From assembly GCA_900542465.1 (NCBI GenBank), contig UQNS01000001.1, forward strand, positions 202,541 to 266,540: 64,000 nt of DNA, in the 5' to 3' direction. The notes beneath the pieces were generated by a model. The model saw nothing but the letters and a program-made list of their open reading frames with translations. It ran no database searches and was not told the DNA's origin. The translations under genes and the position numbers were made by a program. The DNA comes from an uncultured Eubacteriales bacterium (GTDB lineage: Bacteria; Bacillota; Clostridia; Lachnospirales; Lachnospiraceae). Below, piece after piece: positions 1 to 9,500 of the stretch (the stretch's first letter is position 1; each line of letters begins with the position of its first letter).

Positions 1-1956
1 ACCATCTTTCTTGACAAGAGTATTTTTGATCTCCGCCTTTGATTTCTTCATGAGTTCAAGAGTTTCTGCCCATGACTGGGTAGGATAGTAGTTTGTAAAT
101 AGCTTATAGGTTTCGGGATTGCTGGATTTGAGTACGTTTATCATACTATCCGACGTGAAATCTTCCGTCTGTTTTTTACATATTTCAGCCCTTCTATCAT
201 CCAGTTTGCTGAGATTTAAAAATTTATAAAGATTTTTTCTGTAATTATCAAGAACCATAGAGTTTCTATAGTTAAAACCTTCATAATTATCTATATCAGA
301 AATGTATATAAAACATTGAGGCGTATAGTTATATCCCATGGCCTCTACACAAACCTCAATTGTCTGAGCCCATCTTTTGCAATCCGGAGAATAATTAATA
401 GGATCTTTATCGTTTATGCTCCTTTTTAAAGGAGACAATTCTATTTCAAAATCGTCATTGAGGTAGCCGTCATAAGCTCTGTGTACTTTATATCCGTCTG
501 CATTGATTTCTTTCAAATGCTCATGGGCATCATAACTTCTTTTGTTTGCAAGAACACTTCCCAATCCTAAACTAGGGGCAAACATATCTTCAATATCAAC
601 TATATTGTAGATCTGACCATGTAGTCCTGCTGCATTGAAATGATTATCAGATTTTACTCTAAGGAAATACTTATCACCTCTCTTAATAATTGCCCCCGCC
701 TTTTTAAAACAGCCACCTTGTCCGGTATTTCCATTTGCCATGGAAAATTCCATATCATTTTCTAATTCTGAAACTTCATCATTGTGCTGTTCTTTCACAT
801 GATCAGGTAAGTCATCTGAATAAGTATCAAGATTACCTGCATATGTTGTAATATCGACTACAACATCTTTAATCTTTTCGGGCTTATTAAATATTTCATT
901 ATCAGCACTCCATGACGGATCAATTCCAAACTCTATTACTTCATGTAATTTGTTGTCATATTTTAAAAATCCGTTGTTTATACCGTTATTGAAACCCTCT
1001 TTAAACTTTGATAGAGTTTTATTTATTTCATCGGTAAAATCTAATTTGGTAAATGCAGTATAGGCATTTTTATAGATCTCTTCATCAGGTAAACTATTAT
1101 TTTTTTGCGCTTCTTCCATAATAAGTTGGCAAAGCTGTCGTACCTTTACATTCTTTTCAATTGCTGGCATGATATCATCTATGCTATCAAGTAAGCCTTT
1201 TCCATCTTCATAGCTTTTGACACCAGGGAAAATATTTTCAACTGTTGGAGATGAAACGAATTCAAATTCAAATTTCAGACTTTTTATATCATCAATAGAC
1301 TTTTCTACTATGTAGGTAGCATTATCTATTGAAGGGATTTTTTTCATAATGGAATTATTACCATAAATATCATTAACTTCATAATAAGAATCATCTACCA
1401 TATGTTTCTTAACAGGGAAAATTTTTTTATCTCCATCTATTAAAGCAACATTTTCATAGCCTAATCTTTCGCCGCTAAAACCATCAAAAATAATGCTTGC
1501 CGAATTAAACCTGACAGATATCTCTGTTTTGTTTTCGCCTAAGCTTTTGAATTTTACGTATTTTTGAACCTTTTGATTATGAAGTCCTGTATTTATACTA
1601 CTGATCATATGTGAACTCTTATCAGGAAGATGGTTATCTTTCAGGTCGAGTCCTGCAACATATTTTCCGTTTATAAGATTTTCCCATATTTGTGTACTTT
1701 TATCACTGGTTTTCGTGAGATCTGTATAGCTGCCGCCTATAATGTTAGTAACTGTATTTATCTGTTTAACAACAGACTTATCAGCGGATCTGTTAACAGA
1801 AGATGTATCAAGGGGCTTTGTTTCGCTGCCCTGAGGTGCGGCATGGACAGCTGCCGTACCGCCCATGATAATTGTTCCGGCAAGTAAAAAGGATAGAGCA
1901 CTGGCTTTACCCTTGCTAAAGCTGTTGCCTTTCTTAGTTGATTTCATTTTTGACAT
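1..1956 (-). CDS. Secreted protein, possibly NEAT-like (partial, runs off left edge)
   Basis: Open reading frame of 652 codons on the minus strand with no stop before the window edge, read by hand. It begins MSKMKSTKKG and has a signal peptide (basic N-terminus, hydrophobic ALSFLLAGTIIMGGTAAV, then HAA). A beta-rich stretch around residues 130-230 (ISVRFNSASIIFDGF, YIVEKSIDDIKSLKFEFEF) and another near residues 400-560 (FSMANG, AGAIIKRGDKYFLRVK, CFIYI) resemble NEAT haem-binding domains. This is resemblance only; I cannot identify the haem tyrosines with confidence. Conserved Trp, Cys and Tyr lie in the second half. A GGAGG at 1970-1974 precedes ATG with a long 13-nt spacing. The C-terminus, and so any wall anchor, lies outside the window. 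The promoter carries two metal-regulator-like dyads, which fits an iron or haem uptake role by inference. Confidence 0.6.
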   Translation of the reverse strand, partial: MSKMKSTKKGNSFSKGKASALSFLLAGTIIMGGTAAVHAAPQGSETKPLDTSSVNRSADKSVVKQINTVTNIIGGSYTDLTKTSDKSTQIWENLINGKYVAGLDLKDNHLPDKSSHMISSINTGLHNQKVQKYVKFKSLGENKTEISVRFNSASIIFDGFSGERLGYENVALIDGDKKIFPVKKHMVDDSYYEVNDIYGNNSIMKKIPSIDNATYIVEKSIDDIKSLKFEFEFVSSPTVENIFPGVKSYEDGKGLLDSIDDIMPAIEKNVKVRQLCQLIMEEAQKNNSLPDEEIYKNAYTAFTKLDFTDEINKTLSKFKEGFNNGINNGFLKYDNKLHEVIEFGIDPSWSADNEIFNKPEKIKDVVVDITTYAGNLDTYSDDLPDHVKEQHNDEVSELENDMEFSMANGNTGQGGCFKKAGAIIKRGDKYFLRVKSDNHFNAAGLHGQIYNIVDIEDMFAPSLGLGSVLANKRSYDAHEHLKEINADGYKVHRAYDGYLNDDFEIELSPLKRSINDKDPINYSPDCKRWAQTIEVCVEAMGYNYTPQCFIYISDIDNYEGFNYRNSMVLDNYRKNLYKFLNLSKLDDRRAEICKKQTEDFTSDSMINVLKSSNPETYKLFTNYYPTQSWAETLELMKKSKAEIKNTLVKKDG

Positions 1957-2002
1957 TTTAAATATGTATCCTCCATAATCCATAATATGAAAAGTTAAAA
2001 TA

Positions 2003-2049
2003 AGTTAGCGAAAACTAACTGTGCCATAAATAGTTACCCCAGACTAACT
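2003..2049. promoter_or_regulatory. Two tandem AGTTAG-N6-CTAACT operator-like dyads
   Basis: Dyad 1 at 2003-2020 is AGTTAG CGAAAA CTAACT, a perfect 6-6-6 arrangement. Dyad 2 at 2032-2049 is AGTTAC CCCAGA CTAACT with one mismatch. Their starts are 29 bp apart and they lie directly downstream of the -10 of the minus-strand promoter, where bound repressor would block transcription. The half site resembles DtxR/IdeR-family boxes (TTAG-CTAA cores). Assignment to an iron-dependent repressor is inference. Confidence 0.55.
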
Positions 2050-2055
2050 GGAGTC

Positions 2056-2084
2056 ATTGTAATAGTTTATTTATAAAATGTCAA
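2056..2084 (-). promoter_or_regulatory. Sigma-A-type promoter for the secreted protein
   Basis: On the minus strand TTGACA (2084-2079), a 17-nt spacer, then TACAAT (2061-2056). This is close to the consensus. The promoter is embedded in a perfect 13-bp inverted repeat (2059-2071 and 2083-2095, 11-nt loop), so the -35 and -10 elements lie in opposite arms or at their edge. Confidence 0.75.
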
Positions 2085-2125
2085 TAAACTATTACATAGT
2101 TAAAAATTAAATTAAAGGAGCATAT

Positions 2126-2170
2126 ATGTTATTATTAGGCAGTAACTACATGCCTATGAACACAATATAA
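2126..2170 (+). CDS. Possible 14-aa leader peptide before tatD
   Basis: ATG at 2126 follows a good AAAGGAG site with 5-nt spacing and encodes MLLLGSNYMPMNTI, ending at TAA 12 nt before the tatD start. It could be a leader peptide or a chance ORF; the ribosome-binding site is better than that of tatD. There is no visible attenuator terminator between it and tatD. Confidence 0.3.
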   Translation: MLLLGSNYMPMNTI

Positions 2171-2182
2171 AAAGGAAGATAG

Positions 2183-2962
2183 ATGTATCAGGGGATTATA
2201 GACACGCACGCTCATTATGATGATGAGGCATACGATGAAGACAGATATTCTTTAATTAAAGAATTCAGTGAAAATGGCATTGAAATGATAATTAATGCCG
2301 GAGCTTCTCTTAGAGGGGCATATGACTCGATTGAACTGGCTAAAAAATATGACATATTTTATGCTGTTATTGGGATCCATCCGGATGAATTAGAAAATAT
2401 CAGCTTAGAGGACTTCCGGGGACTTGAAGAAGCAGCAGCTTTTGAAAAAGTACTTGGGATCGGTGAGATAGGACTGGATTATCATAATAATGTGTGTGAC
2501 AAGGAAGTGCAGAAAAAATGGTTTAGATACCAGCTGGAAATGGCGGTCAGACTTAATATGCCGGTCGTGATCCACTCACGGGATGCAGAAGCAGATACGG
2601 AGAAGATACTTAAAGAATATGCAGACAGGCTGAAGGGATGTGTTCTCCATTGCTATTCATATTCCGCTGAATCTGCTAAGGTATTTACGAAATTGGGATT
2701 TTATTTCGGAATTGGCGGGGTATCTACATTTAAAAATGCAAAAAAGTTAATAGAAGCAATGAAAGAAATTCCATTAGACAGGATCTTTCTGGAAACGGAT
2801 GCTCCTTACTTATCGCCGGTTCCTTTCAGGGGAAAAAGGAATTCATCTCTTTATTTGTCATATGTAGTGGATGCAATAGCTGCTGTCAAGGGTGTAAGCC
2901 CGGAGGAAGTGGTGAAGATAACAAGTGAAAATGTAAAAAGATTTTATGGTATCGAAAGGTAA
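2183..2962 (+). CDS. tatD: TatD family metal-dependent hydrolase (3'-5' DNase)
   Basis: A 259-residue protein of the TatD/YcfH family, cytoplasmic metal-dependent DNases with a TIM barrel. The N-terminal metal-binding motif DTHAHYDD (residues 7-14), GIGEIGLDY (about 91-99), VIHSRDAE, VLHCYSYS and the distal LETDAPYLSP are all present, so the active site appears complete. Length matches the family norm of about 255-265. An AGGAAG site precedes the ATG. It ends 2 nt before rsmA, and tatD-rsmA pairing is common in Firmicutes, so the two are probably co-transcribed. Confidence 0.93.
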   Translation: MYQGIIDTHAHYDDEAYDEDRYSLIKEFSENGIEMIINAGASLRGAYDSIELAKKYDIFYAVIGIHPDELENISLEDFRGLEEAAAFEKVLGIGEIGLDYHNNVCDKEVQKKWFRYQLEMAVRLNMPVVIHSRDAEADTEKILKEYADRLKGCVLHCYSYSAESAKVFTKLGFYFGIGGVSTFKNAKKLIEAMKEIPLDRIFLETDAPYLSPVPFRGKRNSSLYLSYVVDAIAAVKGVSPEEVVKITSENVKRFYGIER

Positions 2963-2964
2963 TT

Positions 2965-3831
2965 ATGGCATATTTAGCACATCCATCAGAAACTAAAAGA
3001 ATAATAGAACACTTCGGATTTTCGTTTAAGAAAAAGTTTGGGCAGAACTTTCTCATAGATGAAAATATAGTCAGGAAAATAGTGCATGAGGCGGGGGTGA
3101 CAGGGGAAGACGGAGTCATGGAGATCGGTCCCGGCATAGGGACCATGACCCAGGTCCTTTGTGAAGAAGCGAAGAGAGTCCTGGCGGTAGAAATTGATAA
3201 TAAGCTTATTGATGTTTTGAACTTTACCCTGGAGGATTATGACAATGTGACGATAATCAATCAGGATATTCTGAAATGTGATCTTTCAAGCCTTGTGAGA
3301 GAGTACAATAACGGTGAGCCGTTTAAGCTGGTTGCCAACCTGCCTTATTATATTACAACACCTATCATTATGGGGCTTTTAGAGGCAAATGCGAAGGCAG
3401 GAGGAGGCCTGCTGAGCTCTATAACTGTTATGATCCAGAAGGAAGTTGCCGAAAGGCTTAGTGCAAGCCCCGGAACCAAAGATTATGGAGCTTTAACACT
3501 TGCAATACAGTATTATACTGATGCAAAAATGCTTATGACAGTACCGGCTACTTGTTTTATGCCAAGGCCAAATATAGATTCGGCAGTTATCGGTCTGCAG
3601 ATCTATAAAGAACCGCCTGTCAGAGCCAGAGATGAAAGAAAATTATTTTCTTTAATAAAGGCGGCATTTTCACAGAGAAGAAAGACCTTTATCAATTCGG
3701 TAGGAAGTGTAACGAGCTATGATAAAGATAAGTTAAGAGAAGGGCTTGCTCTTATTGGTAAAGATGAAAATGTTCGAGGAGAAGTTCTTACTCTCCAGGA
3801 ATTCATCACATTATCAGATCATCTAAATTAG
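2965..3831 (+). CDS. rsmA: 16S rRNA dimethyladenosine transferase
   Basis: RsmA/KsgA dimethylates two adjacent adenosines in the 3' terminal hairpin of 16S rRNA using SAM during small-subunit maturation. The 288-residue protein shows KKFGQNFLID (around residues 23-32), the SAM-binding motif I VMEIGPGIGTMT, acidic AVEID, and the catalytic motif IV NLPYYITTP. A basic C-terminal region (FSQRRKTFINS) follows, as in the family. It starts 2 nt after the tatD stop, implying an operon. Its 3' end overlaps the convergent tadA stop by 4 nt. Confidence 0.95.
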   Translation: MAYLAHPSETKRIIEHFGFSFKKKFGQNFLIDENIVRKIVHEAGVTGEDGVMEIGPGIGTMTQVLCEEAKRVLAVEIDNKLIDVLNFTLEDYDNVTIINQDILKCDLSSLVREYNNGEPFKLVANLPYYITTPIIMGLLEANAKAGGGLLSSITVMIQKEVAERLSASPGTKDYGALTLAIQYYTDAKMLMTVPATCFMPRPNIDSAVIGLQIYKEPPVRARDERKLFSLIKAAFSQRRKTFINSVGSVTSYDKDKLREGLALIGKDENVRGEVLTLQEFITLSDHLN

Positions 3832-4337
3832 TTATCTGCGGAAGAACGGCTGCATCCGGGAGCTTTTTTTCGCGCGCGAAGATCGGTAAAAAAGCCGGAC
3901 ATAAGGGTACTGCATTCTTCTTCTAATACCCCCCTTGTCACATTGCAAAAGTGGTTAAATTCTTTCATTTGAAGAATATTCAGAATAGAGCCGGCACAGC
4001 CGGCTTTTTTATTCATTGCACCTATAACGACCCGTGGGATCCTGGCTTGTACGATAGCACCGGCGCACATCTGACAGGGTTCTAAGGTTATATACATGGT
4101 GCAGTTTTCAAGACGCCAGTCATTGAATTTTTTGCTAGCTTTTCTTATGGCATTGATCTCGGCATGCCCCAGTGTGGTGTGGTCAGTATTTCTTCTGTTA
4201 TATCCGCGCGCAATGATCTTTCCATCATGGACTATTACGCAGCCGATAGGAGTCTCCTCAAGGGCAAGGGCTTTTTTAGCCTGCTTTATAGCCTCTTTCA
4301 TATATCTAATATCTTCTGTTTCTGTATTATTATCCAT
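3828..4337 (-). CDS. tadA: tRNA adenosine(34) deaminase
   Basis: TadA converts A34 to inosine in tRNA-Arg(ACG). The zinc-deaminase signature is intact: HAEINAIR (His and proton-shuttle Glu) and PCQMCAGAI (two zinc Cys). Substrate-binding region ARIPRVVIGAMNKKAGCAGS follows. The 169 residues slightly exceed the usual 150-160 because of a basic C-terminal tail (DLRARKKAPGCSRSS). It is convergent with rsmA (4-nt overlap) and divergent from purF across a 189-nt AT-rich gap. Confidence 0.93.
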   Translation of the reverse strand: MDNNTETEDIRYMKEAIKQAKKALALEETPIGCVIVHDGKIIARGYNRRNTDHTTLGHAEINAIRKASKKFNDWRLENCTMYITLEPCQMCAGAIVQARIPRVVIGAMNKKAGCAGSILNILQMKEFNHFCNVTRGVLEEECSTLMSGFFTDLRARKKAPGCSRSSADN

Positions 4338-4526
4338 TTCTCATCCTTATTTTAAAAACTCTTAATTACACTATAGCACATTTGTTTTTTGATATCCCGT
4401 ATACTATAATCATCGGGGAAGATTTGTATCAATAGAGGGGCGAATTTTTTCTTGAAGAGAACTATTTTTTTGATATAATACTTAGTTGTAATTTGGCAAT
4501 CTGGAAACGAAAGGACTATAAAAACG

Positions 4527-6023
4527 ATGAACAAAGTTCAGCAGGCAGAGTACAGTGAAACGGGATCCGAAAAAGTATGTTCTTGCGGATGTAAGTGCGG
4601 ATGTTCAGAAGAAGCAGAGGCTGATCAGGGTATCCACGAAGAATGCGGCGTCTTCGGAATGTATGATTTTGATGGAGAAGATGTTGCATCTACCATCTAC
4701 TACGGTCTGTTCGCCCTTCAGCACCGCGGACAGGAAAGCGCGGGCATCGCTGTATGTGACACAGAGGGTCCGGTCGGGGATGCTTTGATCCATAAAGATA
4801 AAGGTCTTGCAAATGAAGTGTTTAATGCGGAAAATCTGGCCACATTAAATGGAAACTTAGGTATAGGTCATGTTCGTTATCCATCAGAGGGGACTGCCAA
4901 AAAAGAAAATGCTCAGCCATTACTTGTGAATTATGTAAAGGGTATCCTGGGTGTCGCTCATAACGGAAGTATCCTTAATTGTAAGGAACTTCGGGAATCT
5001 ATGGCTGAATCAGGTGCCATATATCAGACGACAGGGGATGCGGAAGTTATAGGATATCTGATTGCAAGGGAACGATTACATACGGACTCAGTTGAAGGCG
5101 CTATCCTTAATGCATGCAAAAAGTTAAAGGGCGCTTATTCTATGGCTATCATGAGTCCGAGAAAGCTCATTGGAGTAAGAGATCCGCACGGATACAGACC
5201 TCTTTGCATAGGAAAACGTGATAATGCATATTTCCTTTCTTCAGAGACATGTGCCCTTGATACGATCGATGCTGAATTCGTACGTGATGTTAAACCGGGA
5301 GAGATCGTAACGATCACACCGGAAGGCGGAATAGAGTCAAATATGGACCTTGCCATTGAAAAAGCGGCAAGCTGTATTTTTGAATATATTTATTTTGCCC
5401 GCCCGGACAGCGTTATAGACGGGGTCGGAGTATACGGCGCACGTGTAGAGTCGGGAAGGATACTTGCACGCCGCCATCCGGTGGAGGCTGACCTGGTTGT
5501 AGGAGTACCATCATCCGGAAGTCCTGCAGGACTGGGATATGCGCTTGAATCGGGAATTCCTCACGGCAATGGTTTTATTAAAAACTCATATGTGGGCAGG
5601 ACCTTTATCAAGCCTAAGCAGTCTCAGCGAGAGACCGCGGTCAAGATCAAGCTGAATGTTCTGAAGGAAGCTGTTGCAGGCAAGAGAGTCGTAATGGTGG
5701 ATGATTCTATCGTTCGCGGCACGACATGTGCACGTATAGTAAAAATGCTGAGAGCAGCAGGCGCCAAGGAAGTCCATGTAAGGATATCCTCACCGTTGTT
5801 CATTTACCCATGCTTTTATGGAACTGATATTCCGTCACAGGAGCATCTTGTAGCTCATAACAGAACGGTAGAAGAGATAAGAGAGATAATCGGAGCGGAT
5901 TCACTTGGATTTATGGAAGTGGAAGACCTACCTCCGATCGTAAAGAATAAGATAGATTTCTGCGATGCATGTTTCACGGGCAATTTCCCTGAACTGCCGG
6001 AGGGATTTAAGGGATTTGATTAA
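4527..6023 (+). CDS. purF: Amidophosphoribosyltransferase (glutamine PRPP amidotransferase)
   Basis: PurF makes phosphoribosylamine from PRPP and glutamine, the first committed step of purine synthesis. The order is an N-terminal propeptide, an Ntn glutaminase domain beginning at Cys40 (EECGVFGMYD), LQHRGQESAGI, GHVRYPSEGT, then a phosphoribosyltransferase domain with the PRPP loop VVMVDDSIVRGTT (around residues 390-402). The late Cys pair CDACFTGNFP matches the iron-sulphur Bacillus-type enzymes. Unusual: a 39-residue propeptide with five alternating Cys (18, 20, 22, 24, 26), longer than the roughly 11 residues of Bacillus. The gene stands alone with no other pur gene nearby, and I saw no guanine riboswitch upstream. 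Confidence 0.94.
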   Translation: MNKVQQAEYSETGSEKVCSCGCKCGCSEEAEADQGIHEECGVFGMYDFDGEDVASTIYYGLFALQHRGQESAGIAVCDTEGPVGDALIHKDKGLANEVFNAENLATLNGNLGIGHVRYPSEGTAKKENAQPLLVNYVKGILGVAHNGSILNCKELRESMAESGAIYQTTGDAEVIGYLIARERLHTDSVEGAILNACKKLKGAYSMAIMSPRKLIGVRDPHGYRPLCIGKRDNAYFLSSETCALDTIDAEFVRDVKPGEIVTITPEGGIESNMDLAIEKAASCIFEYIYFARPDSVIDGVGVYGARVESGRILARRHPVEADLVVGVPSSGSPAGLGYALESGIPHGNGFIKNSYVGRTFIKPKQSQRETAVKIKLNVLKEAVAGKRVVMVDDSIVRGTTCARIVKMLRAAGAKEVHVRISSPLFIYPCFYGTDIPSQEHLVAHNRTVEEIREIIGADSLGFMEVEDLPPIVKNKIDFCDACFTGNFPELPEGFKGFD

Positions 6024-6090
6024 GAAGAAGCAGCTAAAACCTGTAAAATATAGAATATAAACATTTTTTCAAAAATAGCAAAAAAGCCTA

Positions 6091-6120
6091 TTGACACTAA
6101 CCATTAAATCGTCATATAAT
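6091..6120 (+). promoter_or_regulatory. Promoter of the tRNA-Val/tRNA-Met pair
   Basis: TTGACA (6091-6096), 18-nt spacer, TATAAT (6115-6120). Both hexamers are perfect consensus. The predicted start is about 40 nt before the first tRNA. Confidence 0.85.
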
Positions 6121-6165
6121 AGCAAAGCAGTTTAGCGATTAAGTATCGCGAAATGCAGTGTTTAT

Positions 6166-6238
6166 GGGATCATAGCTCAGCTGGGAGAGCATCTGCCTTA
6201 CAAGCAGAGGGTCATAGGTTCGAGCCCTATTGGTCCCA
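6166..6238 (+). tRNA. tRNA-Val (anticodon TAC)
   Basis: 73-nt cloverleaf. Acceptor GGGATCA pairs with TGGTCCC, the D-arm contains AGCTCAGCTGGGAGAGC, the anticodon stem-loop CTGCCTTACAAGCAG gives TAC, and the T-arm contains GGTTCGAGCC. The discriminator is A, and CCA is not encoded. Confidence 0.96.
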
Positions 6239-6245
6239 TATTTAT

Positions 6246-6319
6246 GGCGAGATAGCTCAGTTGGCTAGAGCACACGGTTCATACCCGTGGTGTCGTGAGT
6301 TCAAATCTCTCTCTCGCTA
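6246..6319 (+). tRNA. tRNA-Met (anticodon CAT)
   Basis: 74-nt cloverleaf. Acceptor GGCGAGA pairs with TCTCGCT through a G-U first pair, and the anticodon loop TTCATAC gives CAT. The paired first base of the acceptor argues for an elongator rather than an initiator tRNA. It lies 7 nt after tRNA-Val and shares its promoter and terminator. Confidence 0.93.
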
Positions 6320-6328
6320 TTGTTTGAA

Positions 6329-6370
6329 AGGGCATCATCGCAGTCAAGTGATGGTGGCCTTTTATTTTTT
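6329..6370 (+). terminator. Rho-independent terminator of the tRNA pair
   Basis: Imperfect hairpin (GGGCATCATC against GATGGTGGCC) followed by TTTTATTTTTT, 10 nt after tRNA-Met. The rest of the gap to 6522 holds no ORF that I can support. Confidence 0.75.
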
Positions 6371-6522
6371 GAGGTCACAGGATCTGATACGTAAGTCACA
6401 TAGAATGAATTTATTTTCTGCATAGTAGATGAAGATTATTGATAATCGCGAGTAAAATTATTCAACTATCATTCTCAGTGGAAAATAGAAAAACAAGGAA
6501 GAGAAAAGGGGTATATTAAAAT

Positions 6523-9500
6523 ATGAAGAAAACATATTTAAGGCTGTTTGCAAGTGCAGCTTTATGTCTTGGATTAGCCGGATCAATGGTACCGGTCAAC
6601 GCATTTGCCGAGAACACGGGATCCGGTATCACGAGTCCCGCTCGCGCACCGATCGCAAATGGAACGCCTAAGATATGGGTAAATGATGATACAGCAACGG
6701 TATATACAAAATTATCCGATGCAGTAAATAATGCTGCAGACGGAGCAACTGTACATATATCAGGTAATTTTACAGCTAGTGCTGAGGATCCGATGAATGT
6801 TACTGTCGGAAAAAATATTACTATTGATATCGTTGGAGATACCGTGATGAAGGGCAATGGCAATAACGGTATCACGCTTTTATCAGGAAGCCATATTAAG
6901 TGCAGCAACGGAGCCAGTCTTACCATGTCAGGCTTTAAGACGGCATTTACCGTAAATGTCGGGGCAGAAGTAAATGACGGAAAGTACAATTTCAAAGATA
7001 ATACAGACGGTACGAACGGTTTTTATATCGGCGGTTCAGTAAAAGGATCAACAGATAAGAATTCAGTTTTAATAACTGCTGATGACAAATGCGAGACAAA
7101 CTTCTACAGCTCATCTACCAGATTTGAAAACTGTACTCTTAATGTTAATTCCAGAACACGTACATGGTTCGATGGAAACGATCTTTACCTTAAGAATGCA
7201 TCTCTTACTGTAGCAGGATATGGCCAGGGCTATTATGTTAATAACCTTAATATGGAAAATTCTGAATTGATAGTTAATAAGGGATCAAGTTACAGAACAG
7301 CAACAGGAATATGCTTTCAGGGAGCCGGAGTGCATAATATAAGCAACTCGCTTATTAAGATAAATGCAGGCTCAACAGCAGGCCTTTCTATAGCCACAGG
7401 TACGTATAATGTGACTAACTCAACCATGGAATTTGCTAATGGAGGAACTGGAGGCTTAAATGTAAACAAGGGAAAGGTCTATTTCACAAACTCGATTTTA
7501 AAGGGTGACGGAAATAACAGCGGAAGTCTTTTCGGAGTACAGGCAAATGATCCTTCAAGCCTTATATCATTCAGTGAAGATTCAAGAGTAGAGACTCCGG
7601 CAAGTTCTGACAGCGACAACGGTCTTGATCAGATAGGCAAGGCGTATATCGTTATGGGTGGTTCTCATAAGATAAGATATGCGAGCAATTTCTATGGTGG
7701 AGCTGCGATCCCTGTGAATACACCGGAATACGGAAGCGAGAAGCTTTCATACTTTAAGCTGGCAGATAATACTACATCAAGTGTTGAAGCTCATTCTAAG
7801 CTGGGTACGACTTATAAGTATCCTGTAAACACAGCATCAGAGGACGGACAGAAGTATATATGGGTTCCCGGAGACAAGGTAGTATTTAAGTTAAATAATG
7901 CAAATGCGAAGTTTGCAGATAATACAACTGCAGACAAGGAGACCATGGCTATGAGAGGGCACCTTCTAAGTGAGGCTTCACAGGCAAATGGCAAGGCTGT
8001 TGAGATACCTGCCGATCCGAGCGGGGTGGATAAGTTCGTCGGATGGTTCTATGTAAATGCAAATGGTGAGGAGACTGCATTTGACCCTGCTACAGTTAAA
8101 GTTGACGCGCCTCTTGAGGTTTATGCAAAATGGGAAAACACCAACGAAAAGTACGGTGTGGTATACCATAACAGCGATGAAGACCCAAGCAAGGATGTTA
8201 CCTACCTGGATACAAATAACAAGGCGGACAGAACAATAGAGGTAGCTGACGTCGCAAATATAATTGCGGGAATGCCAAACTTCCAGCTTCCTGGCAAGGT
8301 ATTCGACAAATGGACCAGTGATAAAGCAGGCATGAATGAAGTCAAGACCGGAAGCACTTTGACAGTTCCGGCCGGAAGCAAGACGATCGACCTTTACGCT
8401 CAGTGGAAAGAAGCAAGTTATAAGGTGAAGTTCTCAGCAAATGGAGGTACATTTGCCGACAACAGTATTTTTAAGACAAAGCCGGATGTATTTGACATCG
8501 AAAAAGATGCTAATGGCGGCGAAGTTGCAGTCGTAAAGAAAGATGCCAAGTATCAGGCAAGCTTAAATGAACTTTTAAAGAGCCTTGATCCCGGAGTTAC
8601 TACCGGCTCTGAGGGAATTTCTGCACCAACAGAAAATATTGCTGTAAAACCTTACCATCATATAGATAAGACAGCTAACAGCTTATTTGGATTTACATGG
8701 TACACATACAACTGGTATACGGATGATGCAGGTTCACAAAATGCGGGTATTGGTACACAGACTAAGATCGAGAACGATACTACTTATTATTTGAAATGGG
8801 TAGAGAATGATAACATCCAGTCTATTGAGAATCAGTTCGGGCTTGAAAGTGATATATTTGGCAGATCTCAGAGTGAGAGCAGTATGTCGGAATTCATCAA
8901 AGAGAACGCTAATGATTTCAGTCTGACAGGGGCCATCGAAACAAGTTCTATAAAAGATGAAATGATGAATATCGAAAACATGTTCCCGGATGCGGCCAGT
9001 GATTATTCAAAGATCAAGCTCAGTGATATTGCCAGTGAGTTTACAGCGACACTGACCCTGCCTGAAAAGGTGATAGTACCGGCAGATCCTGAGGTAACGC
9101 TTGGCGGATTTGGAAATGCGTTTACACTTAAGGAAAAGAAGGTAGAAGGAAATAATGTGATCGTTAAGTTCACCTTAAAGGAAGGCATTACTACCTATAA
9201 AGAGCTAAAGGATGCGGTTGGTTCAACAGGACAGTATCCGGGCGGAGAAGTGGAAAATGGATGGATGACTGTTAAGGTCTCCGGGCTTAAGTTAGACTTT
9301 GATAAGGTCCTCAATGGTGAAGATCTTACAGTTAAAGGAACGGTTACAGGTAATTTCTTCTCTTATGCGGAAGATAAGGACGGAACTGTTAAAAAATTCA
9401 AGTTTAAATGGAATGGAAAACAGTCAGATAAAGGCCGTGATAAGAAGGCTACGGATAATGAAACCATCCAATATACTCTCAGCGCGGTAAAACCTTACGA

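Noticed and set aside
1630..1887. 85-aa plus-strand ORF
   Set aside because: It is antisense to the signal-peptide end of the minus-strand secreted protein, with no ribosome-binding site.
4338..4526. Purine riboswitch before purF
   Set aside because: No conserved three-way junction sequence found in the 189-nt gap.
6153..6425. 90-aa ORF over the tRNA pair
   Set aside because: It lies across two clear tRNA genes and their terminator, so it is not a gene.
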